Positions 1 to 7,935 of a stretch of DNA of 64,000 bases are shown piece after piece. Position 1 is the stretch's first letter. Each line of letters opens with the position of its first letter. The DNA lies in contig NZ_QFFJ01000002.1 of the NCBI RefSeq assembly GCF_003308995.1, positions 310,001-374,000 of the forward strand, in the 5' to 3' direction. The DNA comes from Chitinophaga flava. Lineage in GTDB: Bacteria > Bacteroidota > Bacteroidia > Chitinophagales > Chitinophagaceae. Below the pieces are notes generated by a model. The model worked only from the letters and a program-made list of their open reading frames with translations. It did not search any database and had not been told where the DNA came from. Both the position numbers and the translations under genes were made by a program.

Positions 1-627
1 GATAAATACCAGTACCACCGCTACTTTCAGCGCTACGAGCAGGGCGTTGGTAAAGGCGGATTCTTTGGTACCGCGTATCAGCAGCATGGATAAGCATATC
101 ACAATGAAGATAGCAGGCAGGTTCAGCCAACCATGTACAGTAGTACCATCCATCATGGTGATGGTTTCAAAGGGAGAGGCTGTTAGCTGGGCCGGTAGAT
201 GGATATTAAAGTGGTGAAGGAATTTCACCAGATACTGTGACCAGCTGATGGCTACGGTAGCTGCGCCCAGTGCATATTCCAGTACCAGGTCCCATCCGAT
301 GATCCAGGCCATAAATTCGCCCATAGTGGCATAGGAGTACGTATAGGCACTACCTGCGATAGGGATCATGGAAGCAAATTCGGCATAGCATAAACCTGCA
401 AAAGCGCAACCAATGGCGCCTATGAGGAAAGAGATCGTTACAGCTGGTCCTGAGTTATTGGCTGCAGCCAGACCGGTGAGGGAAAACAGCCCCGCACCAA
501 TGATGGCGCCAATACCCAATGCAATCAGGTTGGTAGCTGATAATGTCCGCTTTAATCCTTTTTCCGACTCGCTCGCTTCATTTAGAAGTTGGTTTAAAGA
601 TTTTGTTCTGGAAAATAAAAGACCCAT
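1..627 (-). CDS. APC-family amino acid permease, N-terminal part (cut by window edge)
   Basis: The 209 codons visible encode the first half of a polytopic amino acid permease of the APC superfamily, an inner-membrane proton-coupled importer. After a short charged N-terminus the first helix reads ALGIGAIIGAGLFSLTG, the glycine-rich unwound TM1 that binds the substrate backbone in this family. The TM3 motif GSAYTYSYATMGE and the following helix WDLVLEYALGAATVAISWSQ are also typical of the YfnA/CAT branch. The ATG at 625-627 begins MGLLFSRTKSL and is the first plausible start. The rest of the gene lies left of the window, so substrate and completeness cannot be judged. It is transcribed away from the DAACS gene at 837. 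Confidence 0.9.
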   Translation of the reverse strand, partial: MGLLFSRTKSLNQLLNEASESEKGLKRTLSATNLIALGIGAIIGAGLFSLTGLAAANNSGPAVTISFLIGAIGCAFAGLCYAEFASMIPIAGSAYTYSYATMGEFMAWIIGWDLVLEYALGAATVAISWSQYLVKFLHHFNIHLPAQLTASPFETITMMDGTTVHGWLNLPAIFIVICLSMLLIRGTKESAFTNALLVALKVAVVLVFI

Positions 628-693
628 ACAAAAGAAAAGTTGTGGTTGATGTTTTTAAGGTAGTTTAGTTCTGTTGTGTTGTAAGTCGATCGT

Positions 694-701
694 CAAATAT
701 A
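694..701 (-). promoter_or_regulatory. -7 element for the APC permease
   Basis: On the minus strand this reads TATATTTG, an exact match to the Bacteroidota -7 consensus TAnnTTTG. It would give a leader of about 60 nt before the ATG at 627. No clear TTG lies at the -33 distance, so support is partial. Confidence 0.45.
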
Positions 702-836
702 ACATCTAAAATCTATAACCCTTACTTTTATTTTGCCCGGAAAAGGCTTATTTGTAGCGGCAGAACCTTATTTTTGGGAAATTTTCCGGTTACAACAATT
801 ATTAAATTTTTTAAAAAAGAAAAATCCTGGCGTCGC

Positions 837-2150
837 ATGAAGAAATCATCGAATCGGCTGACATTGTTCATTTTTATCGCCATGTTGGTTGGTATTGGTA
901 CTGGTTATGCTGTTTATTCCATTTATAGCGTTCCCGCTGCTGATCTCTTAAAGAAAGGTGTGATCCTCCCTGGCGGCGAAGGAGATACTCCTCAGATCTT
1001 TGCTGATCGGATTTCTATTCTTACAGATATTTTCCTGCGCCTTGTAAAAATGATCATTGCTCCCCTGGTATTTTCTACACTGGTAGTGGGCGTGGCTAAA
1101 ATGGGTGATATCAAAGCGGTTGGACGTATAGGCGGTAAAACCATGCTGTGGTTTATCAGTGCAACCTTTGTATCATTGTTTTTGGGTTTGATACTGGTAA
1201 ATTTAATGAAACCGGGAGTGTCACTCAACCTACCGTTACCTGATACTCACGCTGCTTCCGGCGTTGCCAAGGCGGATATGTCGCTCAAAGGATTTTTCCA
1301 TCACGTGGTACCCGACAGTGTGATCGATGCGATGGCTAAAAATGAGATCCTGCAGATCGTAATATTTGCACTTTTCTTTGGTATTGCAGCTGCTGCTGTT
1401 GGAGAAAAGGCGCAACCGGTGGTAAAACTGATGGACAGCGTAGCGCATATTATGCTGAAAGTGACCGGTTTTGTGATGAACTTCGCCCCTTTTGCCGTAT
1501 TCGGTGCAATGGCGGCCATTATCGCTACAAAAGGACTGGCAGTATTAATGGTGTATGGTAAGTTCATCATACAATTTTATGCAGGTCTTTTCAGTTTATG
1601 GATAGTACTGGCTTTTGTTGGATGGATTATTCTTGGTAAACGGGTATTCCGGTTACTGGGTGGTATTAAAGATCCGCTGTTGCTGGCTTTTGGTACTGCC
1701 AGCAGTGAAGCAGCCTATCCCCGCACCATGGCAGAACTGGAGCGGTTCGGTTGTGATAACCGTATTGTAAGTTTTGTATTACCCCTGGGCTATTCCTTTA
1801 ACCTGGACGGTTCCATGATGTATATGACATTCGCCAGCCTGTTTATTGCACAGGCTTATGGCATGCACCTGAGTATCGAACAGCAGATCACTATGCTGCT
1901 GGTGCTGATGATCACTAGTAAAGGTATTGCTGGTGTCCCCCGTGCTTCTCTGGTAGTGATTGCCGGTACCCTGTCGATGTTCCATATTCCGGAAGCGGGG
2001 CTGTTGTTGTTACTGGGCGTGGATCACCTGCTGGATATGGGCCGTTCTGCTACTAACGTAATTGGTAATGCCATGGCCACTGCCGTGGTATCTAAATGGG
2101 AGAATAAGCTGGGAGAAAGCGATGTTACGGATGTGTTAGTTAACAAATAG
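837..2150 (+). CDS. Dicarboxylate/amino acid:cation symporter (DAACS family)
   Basis: A 437-residue secondary transporter of the glutamate/dicarboxylate:Na+ or H+ symporter family (GltP/DctA type), located in the inner membrane. The hallmarks are the HP1 serine-rich tip (GTASSEAAYPRT) and the TM7 motif GYSFNLDGSMMYMTFASLFIA, followed by GIAGVPRASLVVIAGTL (HP2) and DHLLDMGRSATNVIGNA (TM8), which hold the substrate and cation sites. HP1 reads SSEAAYP, so exact substrate preference (glutamate, aspartate or C4-dicarboxylate) is open. An upstream frame extends to a TTG at 774, but the ATG at 837 (MKKSSNRLTLF) gives the normal short basic N-terminus before TM1 and is preferred. The dedA gene follows after 46 bp and could be cotranscribed. 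Confidence 0.9.
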   Translation: MKKSSNRLTLFIFIAMLVGIGTGYAVYSIYSVPAADLLKKGVILPGGEGDTPQIFADRISILTDIFLRLVKMIIAPLVFSTLVVGVAKMGDIKAVGRIGGKTMLWFISATFVSLFLGLILVNLMKPGVSLNLPLPDTHAASGVAKADMSLKGFFHHVVPDSVIDAMAKNEILQIVIFALFFGIAAAAVGEKAQPVVKLMDSVAHIMLKVTGFVMNFAPFAVFGAMAAIIATKGLAVLMVYGKFIIQFYAGLFSLWIVLAFVGWIILGKRVFRLLGGIKDPLLLAFGTASSEAAYPRTMAELERFGCDNRIVSFVLPLGYSFNLDGSMMYMTFASLFIAQAYGMHLSIEQQITMLLVLMITSKGIAGVPRASLVVIAGTLSMFHIPEAGLLLLLGVDHLLDMGRSATNVIGNAMATAVVSKWENKLGESDVTDVLVNK

Positions 2151-2196
2151 ATAACAGTTTTATTCTTAATTTACGGATTCTGAAAGATTTATAAGC

Positions 2197-2889
2197 ATGG
2201 ACCAGATTTTAGAGTTTTTTAAACACCTCATTAATCCCTCGTGGATTATTGAACACGGTGGCCTGTACCTGTTACTGGCGATTATTTTTGCGGAAACCGG
2301 TTTATTTATTGGTTTTTTCCTTCCCGGCGATTCCCTGCTGTTTGTAGCAGGTATTTATAGTGAAGATCTCTGCCGGAGTTTTCATGACATGCCATTTTTT
2401 GTGGTAATGCTGATGATTGCACTGGCTGGTGTGTTGGGCAACATGGTAGGCTTCTGGTTCGGTCAGAAATCCGGTCCGTTATTATTTAAGAAAAAAGATA
2501 CTTTCTTCTTTAAGAAAAAACACCTGCACCAGGCGCATGACTTCTTCGTGAAGTATGGTGGCGGCGCCATCTTCCTGGCCCGTTTCCTGCCTATCATCCG
2601 TACGTTTGCTCCTATTGTGGCCGGTATCGTGCAGATGGAAAAAAAGAAATTCATGTTGTTTAATATAATTGGTTCCTTCTCCTGGGTATTTTCCATGATG
2701 CTGGCAGGCCATTATCTTGACAAACTGTTCCCAACTCTTAAAAATCATCTGGAGCTGATTATTCTGGTGATTATTCTTGTTACCACATTGCCGGTTATAA
2801 TAAAGCTTGTCTCCGGTAAGGTCAAACATCCGATTGATCACGACCCCAACAAATCGGAAGTCACCAGTGCATCAGATACGACTTTATAA
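2197..2889 (+). CDS. DedA family membrane protein
   Basis: A 230-residue DedA/SNARE-associated (VTT domain) inner-membrane protein. Members are proposed lipid scramblases/flippases, for example of undecaprenyl phosphate or phosphatidylethanolamine. The signature is the acidic re-entrant segment FAETGLFIGFFLPGDSLLF near residue 35, followed by GNMVGFWFGQKSG and the basic motif VKYGGGAIFLARFLPIIRTFAPIVAG, where the arginines are conserved in the family. The C-terminal tail is hydrophilic. A strong hairpin terminator starts 10 bp after the stop, which ends the possible DAACS-dedA transcript. The specific lipid transported cannot be inferred. Confidence 0.92.
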   Translation: MDQILEFFKHLINPSWIIEHGGLYLLLAIIFAETGLFIGFFLPGDSLLFVAGIYSEDLCRSFHDMPFFVVMLMIALAGVLGNMVGFWFGQKSGPLLFKKKDTFFFKKKHLHQAHDFFVKYGGGAIFLARFLPIIRTFAPIVAGIVQMEKKKFMLFNIIGSFSWVFSMMLAGHYLDKLFPTLKNHLELIILVIILVTTLPVIIKLVSGKVKHPIDHDPNKSEVTSASDTTL

Positions 2890-2898
2890 AAAATTTTA

Positions 2899-2929
2899 AA
2901 AAATGGGCTACAATTAGCCCATTTTTTTT
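2899..2929 (+). terminator. Rho-independent terminator after dedA
   Basis: An A-tract and the stem ATGGGCTA/TAGCCCAT with a CAAT loop are followed by eight T residues. The A-tract on the other side would also allow weak function on the minus strand. Confidence 0.9.
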
Positions 2930-2966
2930 ATTTTGAGCGTTATTTATTTTATCAACCAAATATCAA

Positions 2967-4202
2967 ATGAAAACTGATAGCCGCTCTGTCTCTATCTTTA
3001 ATATAGCCGTTATTGTTGCTTCCCTGGGCTATTTTGTAGATATCTATGATCTTCTCCTTTTTACCATTGTCCGGGTGCCTAGTTTAAAGGAACTGGGATT
3101 ACCACAAAACGAAATTGATGCCGGCGCAGGTTTGTTGCTGATTAATATCCAGATGCTGGGATTGCTGATCGGAGGAATTGTTTGGGGCATCGTTGGCGAT
3201 AAAAAGGGCCGTTTGAGTGTATTGTTTGGCTCCATCCTGATTTATTCCGTGGCCAATATTGCCAATGGTTTTGTGCATAGCATCAATGGTTATGTACTCT
3301 GGAGATTTGTCGCCGGTTTTGGTCTGGCAGGGGAGCTGGGGGCAGGTATTACCCTGGTATCTGAGATATTACCGAAAGAAAAGCGAGGATATGGTACGAT
3401 GATCGTAGCCACAGTAGGGGTTTCCGGAGCGGTGGCGGCCAATCTGATCGCCAAGCTGGTAGGAGACTGGCGAATCTGTTATTTCATTGGTGGTGGTTTG
3501 GGCCTTTGCCTGCTGATTCTGCGGGTGAGCGTGATGGAATCGCATCTGTTCAATGAGGTGCGTTCTTCAACTGCAGCCAGGGGTAGTTTTTATGCGTTAT
3601 TCACCAGCCGGGAGCGGTTTTTCAAGTATCTGAAATGTATGTTACTGGGTGCGCCTACCTGGTTTGTGGTAGGTATCCTAATTGCTTTTTCCAACAAGTT
3701 TGCCAAGGAAATGAATGTGAACGGAGCTATCAATCCTGGTGATGCGGTGGCTTTCTGTTATGCGGGGCTGACGTTGGGAGATTTTTCTTCCGGGTTGATC
3801 AGTCAGCTGTGGAGAAGCCGGCGTAAGGTAATGCTGTTGTTCCTGGTGTTTACTGGTATTATGGTAACGGTTTATCTCAATATGTTCGGTGCGCAGACCT
3901 GGATGTTTTATACGGTGTGTTTCCTGCTGGGCTTCAGTGTGGGGTTCTGGGCTATTTTTGTGACCATTGCGGCAGAGAGTTTTGGTACCAACCTACGGGC
4001 TACGGTAGCCACTACGGTGCCTAACTTTGCAAGGGGCATGTTGCCGCTGATCTCCCTGTTGTTTATACAGGTACAGCATTATTTCAGCTTCTTGCAGAGC
4101 GGGGCGATAGTAGCGGTGATTTGTATTGGTATTGCTATGATTGCTGCCTGGAAAATAGAAGAGACATTTGGAAAAGACCTGAATTATCTGGAAGAGATAT
4201 AG
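2967..4202 (+). CDS. MFS transporter
   Basis: A 411-residue major facilitator superfamily transporter with about 12 predicted membrane helices. The loop 2-3 motif is GIVWGIVGDKKGRLSVLFGS (the family G-x-x-x-D-R/K-x-G-R-R signature), and TM1 carries GYFVDIYDLLLFTIV as in the metabolite:H+ symporter branch. TM4 has RFVAGFGLAGELGAGITLVSE, again typical of that branch (sugar/organic acid/betaine carriers). The substrate is not identifiable. The stop lies one base from the stop of the convergent MarR regulator, which suggests the regulator may respond to a ligand of this transporter, but this is only a neighbourhood inference. No terminator separates the two. Confidence 0.88.
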   Translation: MKTDSRSVSIFNIAVIVASLGYFVDIYDLLLFTIVRVPSLKELGLPQNEIDAGAGLLLINIQMLGLLIGGIVWGIVGDKKGRLSVLFGSILIYSVANIANGFVHSINGYVLWRFVAGFGLAGELGAGITLVSEILPKEKRGYGTMIVATVGVSGAVAANLIAKLVGDWRICYFIGGGLGLCLLILRVSVMESHLFNEVRSSTAARGSFYALFTSRERFFKYLKCMLLGAPTWFVVGILIAFSNKFAKEMNVNGAINPGDAVAFCYAGLTLGDFSSGLISQLWRSRRKVMLLFLVFTGIMVTVYLNMFGAQTWMFYTVCFLLGFSVGFWAIFVTIAAESFGTNLRATVATTVPNFARGMLPLISLLFIQVQHYFSFLQSGAIVAVICIGIAMIAAWKIEETFGKDLNYLEEI

Positions 4203-4203
4203 G

Positions 4204-4665
4204 TTAATGGTAAGCCTCCAGCATTTTATCCAATAATTTGTTCAGCTGACCGATTTCTTTTTCGTTCAGAGATTTGAAGGAATCGTTCAGCTGATTGATT
4301 TCTGCATCGATGGCGCTGAGTAGTTCCAGGCCTTTGGCAGTAATTTTTACATCTACAGCTCTTCTGTCGAGTTCGCAGCTTTTGCGTTCTACGAAGTCAG
4401 CTTTCCTGAGTCTTTCCACGAGACGGGACACATCGCTCATTTTGTCGAGCATTCTTTCTTTCAGCAGGTTGATACTGGCGGCTTTGGGGTGTTGTCCGCG
4501 AAGGATGCGCAGTATGTTAAATTGCTGCATGGTGATGTCGTAACGTTTGAAAAACTGCTGATGGCGGGAGGTGATCCAGTTACCGACGAAGATGAGGCTT
4601 ACAAGTCCCCGTTGATAATCATCTCCGAAATTTTTTTGTGTAATGAGTTTTTCAAGATTTGACAT
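4204..4665 (-). CDS. MarR-family transcriptional regulator
   Basis: A 153-residue winged-helix dimeric regulator of the MarR/SlyA family. The N-terminal helix contributes to dimerisation, the recognition region reads NLLKERMLDKMSDVSRLVERLRKADFVERKSCELDRRAVDVKIT with the wing Asp-Arg-Arg pattern (LDRRAV) diagnostic of MarR proteins, and the C-terminus is a long dimerisation helix. It is convergent with the MFS gene (1 bp between stops) and is transcribed toward it. Family members are usually repressors released by small phenolic or oxidant ligands; the ligand is unknown here. Start at the ATG at 4663-4665. Confidence 0.9.
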   Translation of the reverse strand: MSNLEKLITQKNFGDDYQRGLVSLIFVGNWITSRHQQFFKRYDITMQQFNILRILRGQHPKAASINLLKERMLDKMSDVSRLVERLRKADFVERKSCELDRRAVDVKITAKGLELLSAIDAEINQLNDSFKSLNEKEIGQLNKLLDKMLEAYH

Positions 4666-4748
4666 ACGCTGTTGCTGAGAGTTAGCGAAATGGGTGCCTG
4701 GCTGATTAGAAGTATTTCATTTATACGATTTTATATGCAGGCTGATAT

Positions 4749-4776
4749 CAAAATTACGAATCTTTTTTAACACAAA
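4749..4776 (-). promoter_or_regulatory. Candidate -33/-7 promoter for the marR-like gene
   Basis: On the minus strand TTTG (4773-4776) is followed 16 bp later by TAATTTTG (4749-4756), a match to TAnnTTTG. The spacing is slightly short for the Bacteroidota consensus. Confidence 0.5.
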
Positions 4777-4833
4777 TTAACATTGGGGGTTATGAATGAT
4801 GCTGGTATTTTTCCCGGTGGGTATAAACAGTGA

Positions 4834-4873
4834 GGGCTGACCGGAAAGTTTTTGATAACTTTCTGATCAGCCC
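4834..4873 (-). terminator. Hairpin downstream of mdh
   Basis: GGGCTGA pairs with TCAGCCC and an inner GAAAGTT pairs with AACTTTC, with a 3-nt internal loop. The minus-strand continuation (CACTGTTTATA) lacks a T-tract, so this may be a weak terminator or a 3'-end stabilising hairpin. Confidence 0.45.
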
Positions 4874-4895
4874 TGCAGGTAAGAAGTATATGCGA

Positions 4896-5837
4896 TTATG
4901 CTGTAGCAGACTGCATTTTATCGAGCACGTCCATCACTTCCTTCACGTGTTGGGCGGAAGTGTTGAGCAGTGCTTTTTCATCTTCATTAAGTTTCAGTTC
5001 CAGAATTTTTTCGATACCGTTTTTACCCAGGACTACAGGAACGCCGAGGTAGATATCTTTCAGGCCGTATTCGCCGGTGAGCCATGCACAAACCGGGAAG
5101 ATACGTTTTTCATCTTTTACGATAGCTTCAACCATCTGTGCGGCTGCGGCTCCCGGAGCATACCAGGCGGATGTGCCGAGGAGGTTGACGATTTCGCCGC
5201 CACCTACTTTGGTGCGTTGAATGATGGCTTCCAGTTTGTCTGCTGCTACCAGTTCAGTAACAGGGATACCGCTAACGGTGGTGTAGCGGGGGAGAGGAAC
5301 CATGGTATCGCCGTGGCCGCCCATCAGGATAGCCTGGATATCTTTAGGGGAACAACCGATTTCTTCGGCCAGGAAGGCGCGGTAACGGGCTGTATCCAGG
5401 ACACCGGCCATGCCGAACACCTTGTTGCTGTTCTTTTTGGCAGTCAGGTACGCACAGTAGGTCATTACGTCGAGCGGGTTGCTGACAACAATGATAATTG
5501 CGTTGGGAGAATGTTTGGTAATATTTTCAGTAACTGATTTAACGATATTGGCGTTGGTGGAAATCAGGTCGTCACGGCTCATACCGGGTTTACGGGGGAG
5601 GCCGGAGGTGATTACTACCACATCGCTGTTGGCCGTTTTGGTATAATCATTAGTGACCCCGGTAACCTTGGTGCTGTAATAATCAATGGGAGCTTGCTGC
5701 CATGTATCCAGCGCTTTTCCTTCAGCTGTTCCTTCCTTAATATCCAATAAAACCACTTCTTGTAGAAAATCTCTATGGGCCAGCACGTTGGCGCAGGTTG
5801 CGCCCACATTTCCTGCTCCTACTACTGTAACTTTCAT
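4896..5837 (-). CDS. mdh: Malate dehydrogenase
   Basis: NAD-dependent malate dehydrogenase of the TCA cycle, 313 residues, cytosolic. It belongs to the LDH-like MDH group. The Rossmann glycine motif GAGNVGAT is at residues 7-14, the mobile substrate loop reads LPRKPGMSRDDL (its arginines bind malate and select against lactate), and the catalytic histidine lies in GGHGDTMVPL. Length and order match family members. It is monocistronic by appearance: a thioredoxin-fold gene lies upstream on the same strand about 100 bp away, and a hairpin follows the stop. The ATG at 5835-5837 opens directly into the first beta strand (MKVTVVGAG), fixing the start. Confidence 0.97.
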   Translation of the reverse strand: MKVTVVGAGNVGATCANVLAHRDFLQEVVLLDIKEGTAEGKALDTWQQAPIDYYSTKVTGVTNDYTKTANSDVVVITSGLPRKPGMSRDDLISTNANIVKSVTENITKHSPNAIIIVVSNPLDVMTYCAYLTAKKNSNKVFGMAGVLDTARYRAFLAEEIGCSPKDIQAILMGGHGDTMVPLPRYTTVSGIPVTELVAADKLEAIIQRTKVGGGEIVNLLGTSAWYAPGAAAAQMVEAIVKDEKRIFPVCAWLTGEYGLKDIYLGVPVVLGKNGIEKILELKLNEDEKALLNTSAQHVKEVMDVLDKMQSATA

Positions 5838-5936
5838 TTTGTAGATAGCTTTAAAAGTGAAGAATGATTATGATAAATAAATGTAATGATTCGGGATCAG
5901 ATAAGCCTGGTATGGCTTTGCTTTGGCTGGTATTCC

Positions 5937-6434
5937 CTATTTCTTCAGGTAGTGAACCAGGGAATCCAGTTTCACAGTGCCTTCAAAGCCCTTGATGAAC
6001 TGTTGTTTTTTGTCATACAGGTAAAGTCCGGGGAAGTAATGCAGGTCATAGAAATACATGATCTGGCGGGTGGGTTCGCTGGCCATAATAACATTGGGAT
6101 AATTCTTAATGTTATAATGGTCATAGTATTCCTTCATCTGTTCTACTTTAAAGGGCGTTATCATCAGGATCTGGGTACGTTTGAATTTGTCCAGGTTTTT
6201 CAGCATTTCTTCTGTCAAATGCTTGCAATGGTCACAATCTACGCTAAAAATAAAAACCATTGTTTTTTCATTTTTGCGAAGGTCGTTTTTGGTGATGGTA
6301 TGCCCATCTACCATGGTGAGGGGGAATGCCGGAATGACAGGAAATTGCAGATAAGCAGGTTTGGAAGGGGCGGCACTCTGAGCCTTCAGGAACATTGGTA
6401 GACAACACAATACAAATAAAAACACATTACGCAT
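5937..6434 (-). CDS. Exported thioredoxin-fold protein with CDHC motif
   Basis: A 165-residue protein with an N-terminal signal peptide (MRNVFLFVLCCLPMFLKAQ), so probably periplasmic. The body is a TlpA/AhpC-type redoxin-like fold: FIFSVDCDHCKHL gives a Cys67-x-x-Cys70 active-site pair after the first beta strand, and HYFPGLYLYD supplies the likely cis-proline strand. Family members reduce or form disulfides in exported proteins or in cytochrome c maturation; the client here is unknown. An in-frame TTG 6 nt upstream is ignored in favour of the ATG at 6432-6434. It is on the same strand as mdh but about 100 bp upstream of it, so linkage is uncertain. Confidence 0.8.
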   Translation of the reverse strand: MRNVFLFVLCCLPMFLKAQSAAPSKPAYLQFPVIPAFPLTMVDGHTITKNDLRKNEKTMVFIFSVDCDHCKHLTEEMLKNLDKFKRTQILMITPFKVEQMKEYYDHYNIKNYPNVIMASEPTRQIMYFYDLHYFPGLYLYDKKQQFIKGFEGTVKLDSLVHYLKK

Positions 6435-6553
6435 ATGCAAAAAATTTCTGTGATTTAAAATTCAATTTACCCCTTTAATGTCATTTATTGGAGAAAAAAG
6501 ACGAAAATTGGGCTGAAAAGTCACTAATCTGCCTAATTTTAGGAATTAGTTGA

Positions 6554-6583
6554 TTGTTCATATGCAAAAATTTCTACTTTTGC
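6554..6583 (+). promoter_or_regulatory. Promoter of efp
   Basis: TTG at 6554-6556 and TACTTTTGC at 6575-6583 match the Bacteroidota -33/-7 consensus with an 18-bp spacer. The predicted leader to the ATG at 6624 is roughly 35-40 nt. Confidence 0.8.
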
Positions 6584-6623
6584 AATCCGTATAAATTTTT
6601 AACTTAAAATCAGTAACCTATTT

Positions 6624-7190
6624 ATGGCTACCACCGCAGATATCAGAACAGGATTAATCATCAAGCTGGATAACAGTTTGTATTCTGTTGTAGAGTTTGG
6701 TCAAAACAAAACCGCCCGTGCTGCAGCGAAAGTTTGGGCTAAATTGAAAGGCGTTGATAATTCCCGTTCTATAGAACACACTTGGAACTCCGGTGATACC
6801 ATTTTCCCGGTTCGTATTGAGAAAAAACCATTTCAGTTTTTATACAAGGATGACACCGGCTACAATTTCATGGATAATGAAACTTTTGAGCAGATTGCTA
6901 TGCCCGAGCAGAGCATCGATGCACCTCAGTTCCTGAAAGAAGGTCAGGAAGTAGCAGTACAGATCAACACTGAAACTGAACAATACATGTCGGTAGAACT
7001 GCCTGATAAAATTGTGGTACTGGTAACTTACTCCGAGCCTGGTGTAAAAGGTGATACTGCTACCCGTACACTGAAACCTGCTACTGTAGAAACCGGTGCA
7101 ACCGTAATGGTGCCTCTGTTTGTAGAAGAGGGTGAACTGATCCGTGTGAATACCAAGAATGGCGAATACATCGAAAGAGTAAAAGCGTAA
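6624..7190 (+). CDS. efp: Elongation factor P, arginine-32 type
   Basis: A 188-residue EF-P that relieves ribosome stalling at polyproline. All three domains are present: the KOW-like domain I (1-64), the OB domain II, and the C-terminal OB domain ending GEYIERVKA. The tip loop of domain I, which reaches the peptidyl transferase centre, reads FGQNKTARAAAKVWAKLK. Aligned by eye to the usual loop (PGKG with a modified lysine), the tip residue is Arg32, with NKTAR resembling the NKSGR of Pseudomonas EF-P that is rhamnosylated by EarP. Lysine-type modification (EpmA/B) is therefore unlikely for this copy. A second efp elsewhere cannot be excluded. It has its own promoter and precedes accB-accC. 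Confidence 0.95.
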   Translation: MATTADIRTGLIIKLDNSLYSVVEFGQNKTARAAAKVWAKLKGVDNSRSIEHTWNSGDTIFPVRIEKKPFQFLYKDDTGYNFMDNETFEQIAMPEQSIDAPQFLKEGQEVAVQINTETEQYMSVELPDKIVVLVTYSEPGVKGDTATRTLKPATVETGATVMVPLFVEEGELIRVNTKNGEYIERVKA

Positions 7191-7322
7191 TCCGTTATTA
7201 GGTTGGATGGTCCGGATGTTTGAGTAAGCATTATTGTTTATGACGCGATATCCAGATGATTGTCCATGCAAATAACCCAATCTCGCATATTCTATATAAT
7301 TTATAAACCAAAAATTGTCTAC

Positions 7323-7808
7323 ATGGACTTTAAACAGATTCAGGAACTGGTAAAGATGATCAACAAATCCAATATCAGTGAACTGAGCATTGAGCAGGAC
7401 AAGTTCAAGATTACAATAAAACAGAAAGATAACGAAGTACAACAGGTAATCACTGTTCCTGCGGCCACAGCGCCCATCCAAACGGTAGCAGCTGTAGCTC
7501 CGGCAGCCGCACCAGTATCTGCAGCAGCCACGCCAGCCGCTGCTGCGCCAACTGCACCTAAAGCAGACAACCTGATCACTATCAAATCTCCAATGATCGG
7601 TACTTTCTACCGCTCTGCTGGTCCAGATAAACCTCCTTTTGTCAATGTTGGTGATGAAGTAACTGCTGGTAAAGTAGTTTGCATCATCGAAGCGATGAAA
7701 TTATTCAACGAAATTGAAAGTGAAGTGAGTGGTAAGATCGTTAAAGTACTTGTTGACGATGCTTCTCCGGTAGAATATGATCAACCTTTGTTTTTAGTAG
7801 AACCGTAA
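7323..7808 (+). CDS. accB: Acetyl-CoA carboxylase biotin carboxyl carrier protein
   Basis: BCCP, 161 residues, the biotin-bearing subunit of acetyl-CoA carboxylase (fatty acid synthesis). An N-terminal helical segment (1-44) is followed by a flexible Ala/Pro-rich linker (about 45-80) and the C-terminal biotinyl domain, with the attachment lysine Lys126 in the motif EAMKLF. The preceding IKSPMIGTFYRSAGPDKPPFV is the thumb-containing strand typical of AccB. The frame is open upstream to 7260, but the ATG at 7323 (MDFKQIQELV) aligns with family starts. accC follows after 127 bp containing a long palindromic repeat, so the two are likely cotranscribed unless the hairpin attenuates. Confidence 0.95.
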   Translation: MDFKQIQELVKMINKSNISELSIEQDKFKITIKQKDNEVQQVITVPAATAPIQTVAAVAPAAAPVSAAATPAAAAPTAPKADNLITIKSPMIGTFYRSAGPDKPPFVNVGDEVTAGKVVCIIEAMKLFNEIESEVSGKIVKVLVDDASPVEYDQPLFLVEP

Positions 7809-7811
7809 TAA

Positions 7812-7897
7812 CAGCCATTAGCTTTTAGCAGTTAGCCTTTAGCCTCTGACAGTATTTTATGTTGGGTTAAAGGCTAACTACTAAAGACTAATGGCTG
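7812..7897. repeat. Long imperfect palindrome between accB and accC
   Basis: CAGCCATTAG (7812-7821) is exactly complementary to CTAATGGCTG (7888-7897), and the inner arms (GCTTTTAGCAGTTAGCCTTTA versus TAAAGGCTAACTACTAAAGAC) continue the pairing with a few mismatches, around a loop near 7845-7865. The TTAGC-rich arms look like the dispersed intergenic palindromes common in Bacteroidota genomes. The apparent upstream start of accC (ATG 7891) lies inside the right arm and is therefore unlikely. Confidence 0.8.
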
Positions 7898-7935
7898 AAT
7901 GTTATTTGCTATTACATCAACTTATAAGGAAAACA

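Noticed and set aside
4830..5537. A 235-codon plus-strand frame over mdh
   Set aside because: The minus-strand frame is a full malate dehydrogenase; the plus frame is a mirror of its codon bias.
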